Positions 35,398-45,233 of a stretch of 64,000 nucleotides of DNA are shown piece after piece. The first letter of the stretch is position 1. Each line of letters begins with the position of its first letter. Under the pieces are notes generated by a model that saw only the letters and a list, made by a program, of their open reading frames with translations, searched no databases and was not told the DNA's origin. The translations under genes and the position numbers were made by a program. Source of the DNA: an uncultured Gammaproteobacteria bacterium (lineage in GTDB: Bacteria > Pseudomonadota > Gammaproteobacteria > Pseudomonadales > Pseudohongiellaceae); assembly GCA_913060695.1 (NCBI GenBank), contig CAJXUA010000010.1:1-64000 (forward strand). The letters are read 5' to 3'.

Positions 35398-38354
35398 CAC
35401 GATGTTTCCGTGCTTGGGAAGAGGCGTTGCCACACCCGTTCGACGCCCGCTTGTAGCTGCGCGAGCTCCTCGGGCAGTTCTCCCTGCTCCATCTGCGCCA
35501 ATGCGAATCGATGCAAGGCCGAGCGCAGACCCAGATAGGCTTCAGTCAATAGATCGTGCTCCTCTGCATCGAGTAGCCCGGCGGCCCGCGCGGCCTCGAG
35601 AATGCGCACGTTATCCGGATAACTGAGTAGCTCCGGGTGAGCAGCGCAATTGGCTAAGACTAAGTATTGCACCATGAACTCTATGTCGACGATGCCACCG
35701 AGGGAATGCTTAATGATGAATGAGAGCTTGCTGCGCTCGCTCGATGGTTTCTTAGCGAACTCACTGCGCATCCGCTTGCGCATGCTGCAGACATCCTCGA
35801 TTAACTCAGCGGGGTCGCGCGGGGTGCTCAGTATATTGGCGCGCAGCGTGTCGAACTCCCCTTGCAGCTTAGCGCTACCGGCAACAGCCCGGGCCCTCAC
35901 TAGTGCCTGATGCTCCCAAGTCCAAGCGTCTTTGCGCTCATAGCTTTCGAACGCCTCCATCGAGCTGACCAGCAATCCGGACTCTCCTGACGGGCGCAGA
36001 CGCATATCGATCTCATAGAGTCTTCCCGACAGGGTCTGAGTACCCAACATCATAATCACACGCTGCGCCAAACGTGTGTAGAGTTCGCGGCTATTGATAC
36101 TGCGTTGACCATCGGTCACTACGGTATCTTCCACCAACGCGCCGTTGTGCAGAAACACGAGGTCGAGATCGGAAACATAACTAAGCTCGATACCGCCAAG
36201 CTTGCCGAAGCCAAGCACTACGAAGTCCATCTCGCCGTGCTCACCGGCGCTGTTAACCGGATAACCAAATTTGCGAGTGAGATAATCCCAGCTTAGGGCG
36301 AGGACCTGCTCCAGCACCGCCTCGGCGGTAAAGCTCAAATAGTCACTCACCTTCATCACGGTAAGGCGACCCGTTATTTGTGCGGCCGCCACCTGCAAAG
36401 TATGGGATTGCTTGAAATAGCGTAGCGTCTCCATCTGGTCTTCGAAATTCTCAGGATCGATTCGCAACAATTGCTGCGCCAACTCTTCCTGCAACACCAC
36501 CTTGCCCGGCGGCTCATCGATACCGCCGAGCAATTCATCCAATAACACAGGGTGCTGACTGAGGAACTCGCTGACGAAAGGGCTGGCGGTGCACAGCCGC
36601 ACCACTGCGCTCAACACATTGCGATTCTCGAGCATCAACACGAGATAGGCGGTGCGCCGACTAACTGCACTTATCAGCATCATCACGCGGGCTAGGGCGA
36701 GGCTCGGCGTCTCCACCTGGGACACCGCATCGAGCAGCACAGGCATGAAACGCTGGAAACGTAATCTGCTCTCGCCCTCTAATACCACGAAGTTACGATC
36801 CTTGCGGAAATCGTGAATTAGTTTCGTACTTGCGGGCGCATCCTCGAAGCCCTTCTCTTCGAGAAAACTCTGCGCTGCGCTCTCTGTCATCTCTTGTCGC
36901 CACAGCTGGCTCCACTCTCGTTCCTGCGCATCGCTTACCGCCTGAGTATCATCTTCGTCGGTGCGAATGACATCGGAGAAGTGCTGGGCAACCCTATAGC
37001 GATGTTGCTCAAGCGCAACGATCAATGCATCCCAGTCTGTGTAGCGCATCGCCAATGCAACACGCTGCTGGTCGATTGCATCGGATACCAGAGTCTGCGT
37101 TTGTTTATTCGCCAAGCCCTGCAGTTTGTGCTCTAGGCTACGCAGAAACGCATAGGCCTCGCGCAGCTCATTGACCGTTTCCTCCGGCAAATAATCATTC
37201 GTCTGCAATACCGCCATGGCCTTGTAGAGAGAGGGTTCTTGCAAGCGCTTGTCACGACCACCATGTACTAATTGCAATGCTTGCACGATAAACTCAACTT
37301 CGCGAATTCCACCGGAGCCTAGCTTAATATCCCTATTCAAACCCTTGCGTCGCACCTGCTTATTAATCTGCATCTTCATGCTACGCAGGGCGTCGAAGGC
37401 TGAAAAATCTAAGTAACGCCTATAGACGAAGGGTCGAAGCTGAGCGAGCAAGCCCCGCCCTTCTTTCAAATCTCCAGCTACTATGCGCCCTTTGATTAAG
37501 GCATAGCGTTCCCAGTCTCGCCCCTGATTCTGATAATAGGTTTCCATCGAGTCGAAACTGCATACGAGAGCTCCTTCGCTACCATAGGGTCGTAGTCGCA
37601 TATCCACTCTGAACACGAAGCCATCGGGTGTCACAGTATCTAGGGCATCGATAAGGGCTTGACCTAAGCGGGTAAAGAACTGCTGATTGGCGATAGGCTC
37701 GCCCTGCGCGGGTCGCGTTTCGCCACTCTCTGGATAGGCAAACATGAGGTCGATATCGGAGGATAGATTGAGCTCATTTGCACCTAGCTTACCCATCCCT
37801 ATGACTACCATCTGCAGGCTCTTTCCAGATCGCTCGCCTATCGGTTCTCCCCATTTGCTAACCAAGGTGGCATGTAGCACATTCAAGGCGCAATCCAGTG
37901 CAGCATCCGCAAGCGCTGAGATATCTGCGCAAATCTCCAAGACTTGCGCTTTATTGCAGACATCTCGCCAGATTATCCGCAGCATCTGTTTCTGATGAAA
38001 GCGCCGCAACACCCTCTTTAGGCCAGCCTCTTGTTCCGCCTCGCCAAGAGGCTTCAATTCATCCAGCGCTTGAGTCAATTCGCCCTTGTAGTCTTGTTTA
38101 TTGCTACGCTCGAGCTCGCCACTGCGCACTAGATCGACCAAAAGTCCCGGGCGCTTTATGCACAGTTGCGCCACATAGTCGCTAGCGCTCCACACCGCAC
38201 AGAGTTCCTGCGCGAACTGCGCATTGTCAGTAACAAGTGTCGTCAGTTTATCTGCATCGGCTATGGCATTATCTTGCTCGCTCTGTACAAGGCGCAGCCA
38301 GTACCGCTCGACAATTTCACGAACGGCGCAGGGAAGATCTTGGGTTTCCAACAT
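35397..38354 (-). CDS. glnE: Bifunctional glutamine synthetase adenylyltransferase/deadenylylase GlnE
   Basis: Controls glutamine synthetase by attaching and removing AMP, in response to PII and glutamine. The 985 residues (E. coli 946) contain two nucleotidyltransferase domains: ELNLSSDIDLMFAYP in the N-terminal half (removal) and ELSYVSDLDLVFLH in the C-terminal half (attachment), each with its Asp pair. LGSGGIREVEFIVQ and LGGIVDIEFMVQYL are the conserved helical-domain motifs. It heads the waa operon by one-base coupling to waaF, the order known in Pseudomonas minus ilvE. Confidence 0.97.
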   Translation of the reverse strand: MLETQDLPCAVREIVERYWLRLVQSEQDNAIADADKLTTLVTDNAQFAQELCAVWSASDYVAQLCIKRPGLLVDLVRSGELERSNKQDYKGELTQALDELKPLGEAEQEAGLKRVLRRFHQKQMLRIIWRDVCNKAQVLEICADISALADAALDCALNVLHATLVSKWGEPIGERSGKSLQMVVIGMGKLGANELNLSSDIDLMFAYPESGETRPAQGEPIANQQFFTRLGQALIDALDTVTPDGFVFRVDMRLRPYGSEGALVCSFDSMETYYQNQGRDWERYALIKGRIVAGDLKEGRGLLAQLRPFVYRRYLDFSAFDALRSMKMQINKQVRRKGLNRDIKLGSGGIREVEFIVQALQLVHGGRDKRLQEPSLYKAMAVLQTNDYLPEETVNELREAYAFLRSLEHKLQGLANKQTQTLVSDAIDQQRVALAMRYTDWDALIVALEQHRYRVAQHFSDVIRTDEDDTQAVSDAQEREWSQLWRQEMTESAAQSFLEEKGFEDAPASTKLIHDFRKDRNFVVLEGESRLRFQRFMPVLLDAVSQVETPSLALARVMMLISAVSRRTAYLVLMLENRNVLSAVVRLCTASPFVSEFLSQHPVLLDELLGGIDEPPGKVVLQEELAQQLLRIDPENFEDQMETLRYFKQSHTLQVAAAQITGRLTVMKVSDYLSFTAEAVLEQVLALSWDYLTRKFGYPVNSAGEHGEMDFVVLGFGKLGGIELSYVSDLDLVFLHNGALVEDTVVTDGQRSINSRELYTRLAQRVIMMLGTQTLSGRLYEIDMRLRPSGESGLLVSSMEAFESYERKDAWTWEHQALVRARAVAGSAKLQGEFDTLRANILSTPRDPAELIEDVCSMRKRMRSEFAKKPSSERSKLSFIIKHSLGGIVDIEFMVQYLVLANCAAHPELLSYPDNVRILEAARAAGLLDAEEHDLLTEAYLGLRSALHRFALAQMEQGELPEELAQLQAGVERVWQRLFPSTETS

Positions 38355-38424
38355 ACAGTCTGTTTCTCTTTCTCTTTTGTTTAATTCTTATGAGTGTCGA
38401 ATCGGCAACGCGACTCTACCATCT

Positions 38425-40221
38425 CTATTTACTTTGTTCGGGAGTCACTCTTAGCACTTCATTGATTGTAGTAATTCCTGAGGCAACCTTTAAGGCGCCA
38501 CTTAAGCGTAGGCTATGCATACCCTCTTTGTAGGCCTCTTGACGCAGCTTAGGAAGATCTGACTTATCGTCCACAAAGAGTTGCAGCGCTTCGCTCATCG
38601 GCATTACTTCGTAAATACCCTGCCTGCCTTTGAAACCGGTCTCGCGACACTCGAGACAACCGACGCTCTGAGCCACGGCCTTGGGTACACGCATCTTGAA
38701 AGGATTAGTGATGATCTTCCATTCCGCCTCGGAGATGGTCGTCTCGGTTTTGCAGTGTGGGCACAGCACGCGCACGAGTCGTTGCGCCACAACGCCAACT
38801 ACCGTGGCTTTGATTAAGTAGGAAGGCACGCCGAGCTCCAAGAGCCGCGTAATCGCGGACGGCGCATCATTAGTGTGTAGAGTGGTAAAAACGAGGTGGC
38901 CTGTGAGAGCCGCCTGAATTGCCATCTCGGCTGTGTCGAGATCGCGCACCTCGCCTATCATGATGATATCGGGGTCTTGTCTTAGCAGCGCCTTTACCCC
39001 ACTGGCGAAATCGAGATCGATATTATCTTGCACTTGCATCTGATTGAAGCGCGGCTCCACCATCTCGATAGGGTCTTCGATGGTGCAGACATTGACCTCA
39101 TCGGTGGCTAACATCTTGAGCGTCGAATACAGCGTTGTCGTCTTACCACTTCCCGTTGGTCCGGTGATGATAACGATGCCATGATTATGCCCAATAATAG
39201 TCTTCCAGCGCTGCAAGTCTTCGCCTACTAGGCCGAGACTCTCGAATGGCCGCAGCAATACCTCAGGGTCGAAGATACGCATTACCAATTTCTCGCCGAA
39301 GGCGGTGGGCAGCGTAGAGAGGCGCAGTTCTATTTCTTCGCCACTAGGGCTCTTGGTCTTCAATCTTCCATCTTGAGGTCGACGCTTCTCAGCTACGTTC
39401 ATACGCCCGAGAATCTTGATGCGACTGGTTACGGCATTCATTACCTGCATGGGTAACGCATAGACCGTATATAGAACACCGTCTATTCTAAAACGCACAT
39501 TGCCTTTCTCTCGGCGCGGCTCGATGTGAATATCACTTGCTCGTTGATCGAAGGCATACTGCAGTAGCCAATCGACGATGCTGACGATGTGCTGATCGTT
39601 GGCCTCGGGGTCTTTGATATTGCCCAGCTCAAGCATTTGCTCTAGATTGCTCAAACCATTAATGTTGCGTGTCGAACTTTTAGTCGCATGGCTGATAGAG
39701 TTAGCGAGGCTATAAAACTCAGTAGTCAGACGTTTGAGCTCAATTGGGTTGGCGACTACTCGGCGAATACGCTTTTGCAAGACATGCTCTAAGTCCACCT
39801 CCCAAGAGTTTATAAAGGGCTCGGTACTGGCGATTAGAACCTCTAGAGGGCGCACCTCCACAGCAAGAATGTTATGTCGCTGAGTGAAGGCATAGGACAT
39901 GACCTGTGTCACTTGCGCTACGTCTATCTTGAGGGGGTCGATACGGAAATATTCTTGGCCGGACTGTTCCGCTAGAAATTTAGTAAGCGCTTCGATGTCG
40001 AGTGCGCGATTGCCTGGCCCCTGATCCACCAGATCGCGTTCCGCTAGCCATGCCAACAGAGGTTTCTTGACATCATCTCTATCGCGTCGCAGTGCTAACA
40101 CGGCATCTGCGTCTTGCTCGCTTAGGCGTCCTGCCTCGAGAAGCGCGCGCACGAAACTAGCCAGTTCTATCGGCTTTCCCGTCGCGCCATTCTGTATAGT
40201 CGAGCCTTTAGCCAAGCTCAT
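38425..40221 (-). CDS. GspE/PilB-family secretion/pilus assembly ATPase (orphan)
   Basis: A 598-residue hexameric ATPase of the type II secretion/type IV pilus family. It has an N-terminal MshEN-like region, Walker A GPTGSGKTTTLYS, the Asp box TIEDPIEM, Walker B DPDIIMIGEVRD and His box GHLVFTTLHTND. A zinc-binding pair CPHC and CLEC follows, in the style of GspE/PilB. The start at ATG 40221 has ACAGGAGA upstream. No pilin, GspF or secretin gene is near, so it must act with components elsewhere or have another role. It is 70 bases from glnE. Confidence 0.88.
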   Translation of the reverse strand: MSLAKGSTIQNGATGKPIELASFVRALLEAGRLSEQDADAVLALRRDRDDVKKPLLAWLAERDLVDQGPGNRALDIEALTKFLAEQSGQEYFRIDPLKIDVAQVTQVMSYAFTQRHNILAVEVRPLEVLIASTEPFINSWEVDLEHVLQKRIRRVVANPIELKRLTTEFYSLANSISHATKSSTRNINGLSNLEQMLELGNIKDPEANDQHIVSIVDWLLQYAFDQRASDIHIEPRREKGNVRFRIDGVLYTVYALPMQVMNAVTSRIKILGRMNVAEKRRPQDGRLKTKSPSGEEIELRLSTLPTAFGEKLVMRIFDPEVLLRPFESLGLVGEDLQRWKTIIGHNHGIVIITGPTGSGKTTTLYSTLKMLATDEVNVCTIEDPIEMVEPRFNQMQVQDNIDLDFASGVKALLRQDPDIIMIGEVRDLDTAEMAIQAALTGHLVFTTLHTNDAPSAITRLLELGVPSYLIKATVVGVVAQRLVRVLCPHCKTETTISEAEWKIITNPFKMRVPKAVAQSVGCLECRETGFKGRQGIYEVMPMSEALQLFVDDKSDLPKLRQEAYKEGMHSLRLSGALKVASGITTINEVLRVTPEQSK

Positions 40222-40270
40222 CCGAAATCTCCTGTGGGCGGTCCAACGCTGTCCTATGATTGCCAACAAG

Positions 40271-40276
40271 TTTATA
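40271..40276 (-). promoter_or_regulatory. Possible -10 box for the GspE-like gene
   Basis: On the minus strand TATAAA at 40276-40271 is a strong -10 match ~50 bases before the start codon at 40221. No convincing -35 sits at 17 bases; TTGTAA occurs at a short 14-base spacing. It lies in the divergent gap with uup. Confidence 0.3.
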
Positions 40277-40370
40277 CTGCGCGCCACCAATTACAACGAC
40301 TTAGGCCGCCTTAGGGTAGCTTAGCGCCCCGAATGCCAATTCTGCACCTGAATCAACTGATGGAAACTCT

Positions 40371-42296
40371 ATGCTGCTTTACCGATTGTCCAATGTTTCA
40401 CTAGCCTATGGTGACAAGCCACTACTCGATGGCGTAGATCTGACCATTCACAAGGGCGAACGCATCGGTATTCTCGGGCAAAACGGCGCCGGCAAGTCCA
40501 GTTTCATGAAACTGCTCTGCGGCCAGGCCCTGCAGGACGGCGGTGAGCTATGGCGGGAGGCTGACTTAAAGGTCGCTTACCTAGATCAGAGCCTACCGGA
40601 GTTAAGTGATGAGACCGTCTACGACTACGTAGCAGGCGGCTTAGAGAAGCTAGGTGAGCTGTTGCGACGCTACCACGCCATGACCCATAGCGAGGCAGAC
40701 GAGATCGACTGGGAGGACCCACGTCAGCTAGAGGAAATGGGGCGACTGCAGAAAGAGATCGAGGCCCGCGATGGCTGGGCCTTTCAGCACCGTATCGATA
40801 GCATTATCGATAGCCTTAAATTACCCGCGGACTCCCTGATGCGCCATCTTTCGGGGGGTAGCCGCCGCCGCGCGGCACTTGGCCGCGCATTGGTCTCGCA
40901 GCCGGATATGCTCCTTCTGGACGAGCCCACCAACCACCTTGATATTCCCACCATCGAGTGGTTAGAGAAATTTCTCAACACTTTCAATGGTGCGGTCTTA
41001 GTCATTAGCCACGACAGGCAATTCTTGCAACGCATTACCAATCGCATCATCGAGGTCGATCGCGGCAAGTTACGCTGCTGGGACTACGACTACGAGAGTT
41101 TCCTTATTTTCCGCGAACAGCAGCTAGACGCCGAGGATAAGTTCAATAGCGAATTTGACAAACGTCTTGCCGAGGAAGAGACATGGATCCGGCAAGGCAT
41201 CAAGGCCCGCCGCACTCGTAACGAGGGGCGCGTACGCGCTCTGGAAAAGATGCGTGAAGAGCGCCAGCAAAGACGCGAACTCACTGGCAAAGCTCGTTTC
41301 GAACTAGAGTCGGCTAATGCCTCTGGGAAGATCGTCATCGAGGCGAGCAACATCAGTCACGGCTATGGTGGCACGCAACTGATCAGCAATTTCTCCACGC
41401 GCGTTATGCGCGGCGATCGTATCGGTTTTATCGGCGTCAACGGCAGCGGCAAGACCACCCTGCTCAAGATCTTACTCGGTAGCCTCCAGCCTGACTCCGG
41501 CGAGGTGAAGATTGGCACCAATCTCGAACTGCTTTACTTCGACCAATTGCGCAATCAGTTGGAGCTAGATAAGACCGTAATCGACAATCTTTGCGAAGGA
41601 CGCGAGTTCATCGAGATCAATGGCAAACAGCGCCACGTGATCAGCTATCTGCAGGATTTCCTCTTTGCTCCAGCACGCACGCGGCAACCGGTGAAGTCTC
41701 TCTCCGGTGGCGAGCAGAATAGACTGATCCTAGCCAAGCTGTTTAGCAAGCCTGCTAATCTCATCGTTCTCGACGAACCGACCAACGATCTGGATATGGA
41801 GACTCTCGAGCTACTCGAAGAAATCCTATTGGAGTTCAATGGCACTATCCTGCTAGTGAGTCACGATCGACGCTTCCTCGACAATGTCGTGACGAGCAGC
41901 ATCGTGTTCGAGGGCGATGGGCAAGTACGTGAGTATGTCGGCGGCTATCAGGATTGGATCGCCCAGGGCGGAAAATTGATTTCCTTCGCCGATCAAGAGA
42001 AGGAAAAACAGAGTAAGGCAAACGCGAAGCCGAGCAGTACGCAGACACAGAAAAACGCTGAACCTGCAAAGGCGCCCGCAACAAAACTCTCCTACAAAGA
42101 GCAGCGCGAACTAGACCAACTGCCCAAACAAATAGAAACTTACGAGACCAAAATAGCGGAACTAGCTCTAAAGATCGCGGACGCGGACTTCTATAAGCAG
42201 GCCCAACCGGAGATCGACACGGCACTGGCGCAGCTTGCTAAGCAACAGAAAGAGCTCGAGGCTCTTTATGCTCGCTGGGAAAGTTTGTTGGAATAA
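40371..42296 (+). CDS. uup: ABC-F family ATPase Uup
   Basis: A soluble ribosome-associated ATPase with two ABC domains and no membrane part. Walker A motifs are GQNGAGKSS (residue ~37) and GVNGSGKTT (~360), and the signature motifs LSGGSRRRAALG and LSGGEQNRLILA are both intact. The interdomain linker is rich in Arg/Glu, and a C-terminal coiled coil (~555-641, with SYKEQRELDQLPKQIE) is typical of Uup. The 641 residues match E. coli (635). Its TAA stop directly abuts the stop of the converging M48 gene. Confidence 0.95.
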   Translation: MLLYRLSNVSLAYGDKPLLDGVDLTIHKGERIGILGQNGAGKSSFMKLLCGQALQDGGELWREADLKVAYLDQSLPELSDETVYDYVAGGLEKLGELLRRYHAMTHSEADEIDWEDPRQLEEMGRLQKEIEARDGWAFQHRIDSIIDSLKLPADSLMRHLSGGSRRRAALGRALVSQPDMLLLDEPTNHLDIPTIEWLEKFLNTFNGAVLVISHDRQFLQRITNRIIEVDRGKLRCWDYDYESFLIFREQQLDAEDKFNSEFDKRLAEEETWIRQGIKARRTRNEGRVRALEKMREERQQRRELTGKARFELESANASGKIVIEASNISHGYGGTQLISNFSTRVMRGDRIGFIGVNGSGKTTLLKILLGSLQPDSGEVKIGTNLELLYFDQLRNQLELDKTVIDNLCEGREFIEINGKQRHVISYLQDFLFAPARTRQPVKSLSGGEQNRLILAKLFSKPANLIVLDEPTNDLDMETLELLEEILLEFNGTILLVSHDRRFLDNVVTSSIVFEGDGQVREYVGGYQDWIAQGGKLISFADQEKEKQSKANAKPSSTQTQKNAEPAKAPATKLSYKEQRELDQLPKQIETYETKIAELALKIADADFYKQAQPEIDTALAQLAKQQKELEALYARWESLLE

Positions 42297-43775
42297 TTAC
42301 TCGACTATCTTGATCCAGTCGCCTGGGTTTGGCGTGCCAGTTGGATAGTAGCCATTGATCAACCGCAGGGTCTCTTCGGGATAGTTTCCTACGGGACTTA
42401 TGCGGGCCAGCTCCGAGAAAGTGAAGCCTTCAGCAACTTGAACGTAATGAATGCGGCTCTCGTTTCCTGAGAAACGCTCGTTCGACTGAATCGCGCGGAA
42501 GGTACGGATGGAGGCAAGAAGCATCTGGTCTGAATCGCCCGCGCCTTCACCTTCCTTGATGTCACCAGTAAATATAAAGACACGCGGCCCCAAATAGATG
42601 ACGGCGATGCGTTGCGACTTGCCAGCGCTAACAGTAGTGCCTGTATAGCCAATCAGACGAAACTGTTCCAAGGCCTCGGATTTCTGAAGGTTCTGAATGC
42701 CGAGCTTATCGCGTATAAACAAGCGCGGCTCTATGGCCTCTTGCATGCGCTGCACCTCGACCTTCAAGCCAACATCCCCGGTAGGATTACTAGCAGAGAC
42801 AGTGGTGGGTGTTTCGTTAACCGTCCAGTTATCTGGAAACACCATCGTATAGCCTAGAAGAGTCTGATAATAACGATTGCGTGCCGCCGTACCCGTAGTA
42901 CGTTGACTCTCGCCCACTACCAAGCCTTCAATTTCATCGCGAAACTTCTGATTGTCGACTAGGGTTGCCTGACTAGCCGGCAAGGCCCCGACGCTGGAGA
43001 TAGCCTGCTGAAGTCGTGTGTCATTGCGCGGGTGTGTTGCGAATAGTCCATGGTAGCTCGGCTGCTGATTGGCGACCTTGGTATTGAAATCTTCTTGGTT
43101 CTTCAGCACCGTAACGACAGTGATGACAGCCTGCGGATTATAGCCCGCACGTAGCAGATATTCGGCGCCTAGCGTATCCGCCTCCAATTCATGTTCACGC
43201 CCAAAACCGCTCAAACCCGCCTGCGCCCATAGCGAACCCACATCCATGATCTGAGAACCGATATAGCCACTTCCTGTGGCGACAGCCGCCACGACTCCCC
43301 CCACGCCAGAGGCCACTCTTGCAAGGCTGCCGCGAGACTGCTGCTGCACCGCGTGACGGGCGGTAATATGACCGATTTCATGACCGAGTACCGCTGCTAG
43401 CTCCGCCTCGGAATTGAGGTAGGCGAGCAGGCCCCGGTTTATATAGACATAGCCGCCGGGCAAGGCGAAGGCGTTAATTTCGGGGCTATCGATGATGGTG
43501 AATTTAAAATCTAGATCGGGTCGATCACTGACGGCCGCTAAGCGCTGCCCCACTTCATTGACATAGGCATTAAGTTCGTCGTCTGTCAGCAGCGCCATAG
43601 ACTGCATAACCTTGGCATGTTCCTCTGCGCCAATCTCTAGCTCACGCTTTTCACTCATCGTGACGATATTGGCCTGCCCGGTGGCCGGGTTAATGGCACA
43701 GGCACTAAGCCCCAAGGCACAGCCTAACAATAAGCTAATTAGTGGAAGATGACGCGAGGGCAACAAGCTACTCAT
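42297..43775 (-). CDS. M48-family metalloprotease lipoprotein
   Basis: A 492-residue zinc protease. The signal sequence ends in a lipobox, LSAC (Cys ~26), so it is a lipoprotein. VLGHEIGHITARH holds the HExxH zinc site, with the third ligand in HELEADTLG. The first ~270 residues resemble BepA/YfgC-type M48 periplasmic proteases. The C-terminal half is distinct and ends TFSELARISPVGNYPEETLRLIN and GDWIKIVE, a small LysM-like domain. It is the last gene of the minus-strand block, 15 bases after the upstream lipoprotein gene. It may degrade misassembled envelope proteins. Confidence 0.87.
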   Translation of the reverse strand: MSSLLPSRHLPLISLLLGCALGLSACAINPATGQANIVTMSEKRELEIGAEEHAKVMQSMALLTDDELNAYVNEVGQRLAAVSDRPDLDFKFTIIDSPEINAFALPGGYVYINRGLLAYLNSEAELAAVLGHEIGHITARHAVQQQSRGSLARVASGVGGVVAAVATGSGYIGSQIMDVGSLWAQAGLSGFGREHELEADTLGAEYLLRAGYNPQAVITVVTVLKNQEDFNTKVANQQPSYHGLFATHPRNDTRLQQAISSVGALPASQATLVDNQKFRDEIEGLVVGESQRTTGTAARNRYYQTLLGYTMVFPDNWTVNETPTTVSASNPTGDVGLKVEVQRMQEAIEPRLFIRDKLGIQNLQKSEALEQFRLIGYTGTTVSAGKSQRIAVIYLGPRVFIFTGDIKEGEGAGDSDQMLLASIRTFRAIQSNERFSGNESRIHYVQVAEGFTFSELARISPVGNYPEETLRLINGYYPTGTPNPGDWIKIVE

Positions 43776-43790
43776 AGTATTCAGGTCTCT

Positions 43791-44483
43791 CTAGTCGCCG
43801 TTCACAAACTGCTGTAGCTGGCTAGCTAAGCTGTTACAGGCGTTGGCTTCAACGCGAGCGAGTAAGGGGATTGGCACAACGACTGCGGGGACATAGGACT
43901 GACCTGTCGCGTCGGTGCTGATAGTGCCGACATTGACAAAGGAGGAGACATCCCAGACTCGCGCATCGAAATTGGAATCATCTTCCCAAGAGCCGAAACC
44001 GAAACAGCCACCACCACCTGGGCCTACCGCGCAGGATATGGAGCCACTGCGGCTAGTAGTCTCGGTCTGGCCGTCGAGCCAGACGATATAGCGAATGCCG
44101 TATTCCGCGATCTTATCCGACACTAGGCTCTCCTCCATAAGGGCCTGCAGGTCAGAGGTGCGCAGTGGCGCTGTGCGGGGCTCAAACCAAGGAAACAGAG
44201 AGTCGATGAATTCTTTCTCGGGAATCACACGAATAGCACGGGACCCGCGAGCCACTCTATCGCCGACGCAATCGACGAACTCTTCGCGAGTCTCGTAGTT
44301 GCTGCCTTGTCGTCGCCCGAGAATAACGATGGATTCGTGGGACTCAATACCGGTAGCGCCTTGGCGAAACTCATCTACGGTTGTGGTGGTGCAGGAAGCC
44401 ATGACTAAGCCACACATTATGACCATGCACGCGTGTATGGCGACTCGACCTGTTCCTTTCATGCTTCTATTTACGGAACTCAT
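43791..44483 (-). CDS. Hypothetical lipoprotein (cluster gene)
   Basis: A 230-residue predicted lipoprotein with a hydrophobic leader and the lipobox VMASC. The mature part shows ESIVILGRRQGS, a sequence CVGDRVARGSRAIRVIPEKEF and a Gly/Cys-rich patch GPGGGGCFGFGSW. I do not recognise a named family. ATG 44483 has a GAGG ribosome-binding site; a second ATG at 44462 is possible. It sits between the M48 lipoprotein (15 bases) and another lipoprotein (58 bases), so it likely shares their transcript and outer-membrane location. Confidence 0.7.
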   Translation of the reverse strand: MSSVNRSMKGTGRVAIHACMVIMCGLVMASCTTTTVDEFRQGATGIESHESIVILGRRQGSNYETREEFVDCVGDRVARGSRAIRVIPEKEFIDSLFPWFEPRTAPLRTSDLQALMEESLVSDKIAEYGIRYIVWLDGQTETTSRSGSISCAVGPGGGGCFGFGSWEDDSNFDARVWDVSSFVNVGTISTDATGQSYVPAVVVPIPLLARVEANACNSLASQLQQFVNGD

Positions 44484-44541
44484 AAGTGCCTCGTGTTGAT
44501 ACTTCTGCCCTAGTACAGGGACTGTGTTACGTATTTCGCCA

Positions 44542-45159
44542 CTATTGCTTGCTCGCTAACCAATCACGTACCTCGGGCACTGAGCTGAAGCTTAGCGTGA
44601 AATTGGACCCTAGGTCTCTGAGCGCCCCTACAGTGGCATCGTTGATGCCCGCGTCGACCGAGCGCAAAGTCTCTTGCGGGGTTTTCCCATAGGAGGTTAC
44701 CACCCAGTCGGCGATGTACTCGCCACCGGGGCCAAGCAGACGCATATTGTATTTTATCCATACTTCGTAGGAGTCGAGCCGGGTCTTCTGCGGCAAAGCG
44801 AGTTGGAACTCCTCAATGCTTGGGGCGAAGACTGCATCAACCCCTTGGGCAGTAGCGGACTCTAGGCTATCGAGTATTACCACCTTTTCGAACATAGCAG
44901 GCAAAACGGAGCCGAATAGCTGCATATGAGTCTGACCGCTGGCGATTCGGTATTCTTCCTTACCTGTCTCACTATATTCGACATAAAGAAAATCCCGCAG
45001 TTCCGCATCATAGTAAACACCCAAGGTAAGCGGTATCTGGCGAACATTAGGACTTGGGTAGCTGCCCTGAACTACGAGTGAACTGGCGCCACAGGCGCTA
45101 AGTAAGAGCGCTAAGCACGGCAGTGCGAGTCGTTTAAGCGTTTTTCGATATCCCACCAA
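44542..45159 (-). CDS. Hypothetical lipoprotein (cluster gene)
   Basis: A 205-residue predicted lipoprotein with lipobox LLSAC. The mature domain contains RQIPLTLGVYYDAELRDF, QTHMQLFGSVLPAMFEKV and EYIADWVVTSYGKT, a pattern that suggests a mixed alpha/beta periplasmic domain of the type found in small outer-membrane assembly lipoproteins. No family can be named with confidence. The start is TTG 45159 or GTG 45156, both after GGAGAG. It belongs to the block that includes the VWA and proton-channel genes. Confidence 0.72.
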   Translation of the reverse strand: MVGYRKTLKRLALPCLALLLSACGASSLVVQGSYPSPNVRQIPLTLGVYYDAELRDFLYVEYSETGKEEYRIASGQTHMQLFGSVLPAMFEKVVILDSLESATAQGVDAVFAPSIEEFQLALPQKTRLDSYEVWIKYNMRLLGPGGEYIADWVVTSYGKTPQETLRSVDAGINDATVGALRDLGSNFTLSFSSVPEVRDWLASKQ

Positions 45160-45233
45160 TCTTCTCTCCGCCTTAGGGTCAATGGTTTCAGGCTGGCCTA
45201 TGCAGCCCTCTATCTATAAACAATACACCTTTT

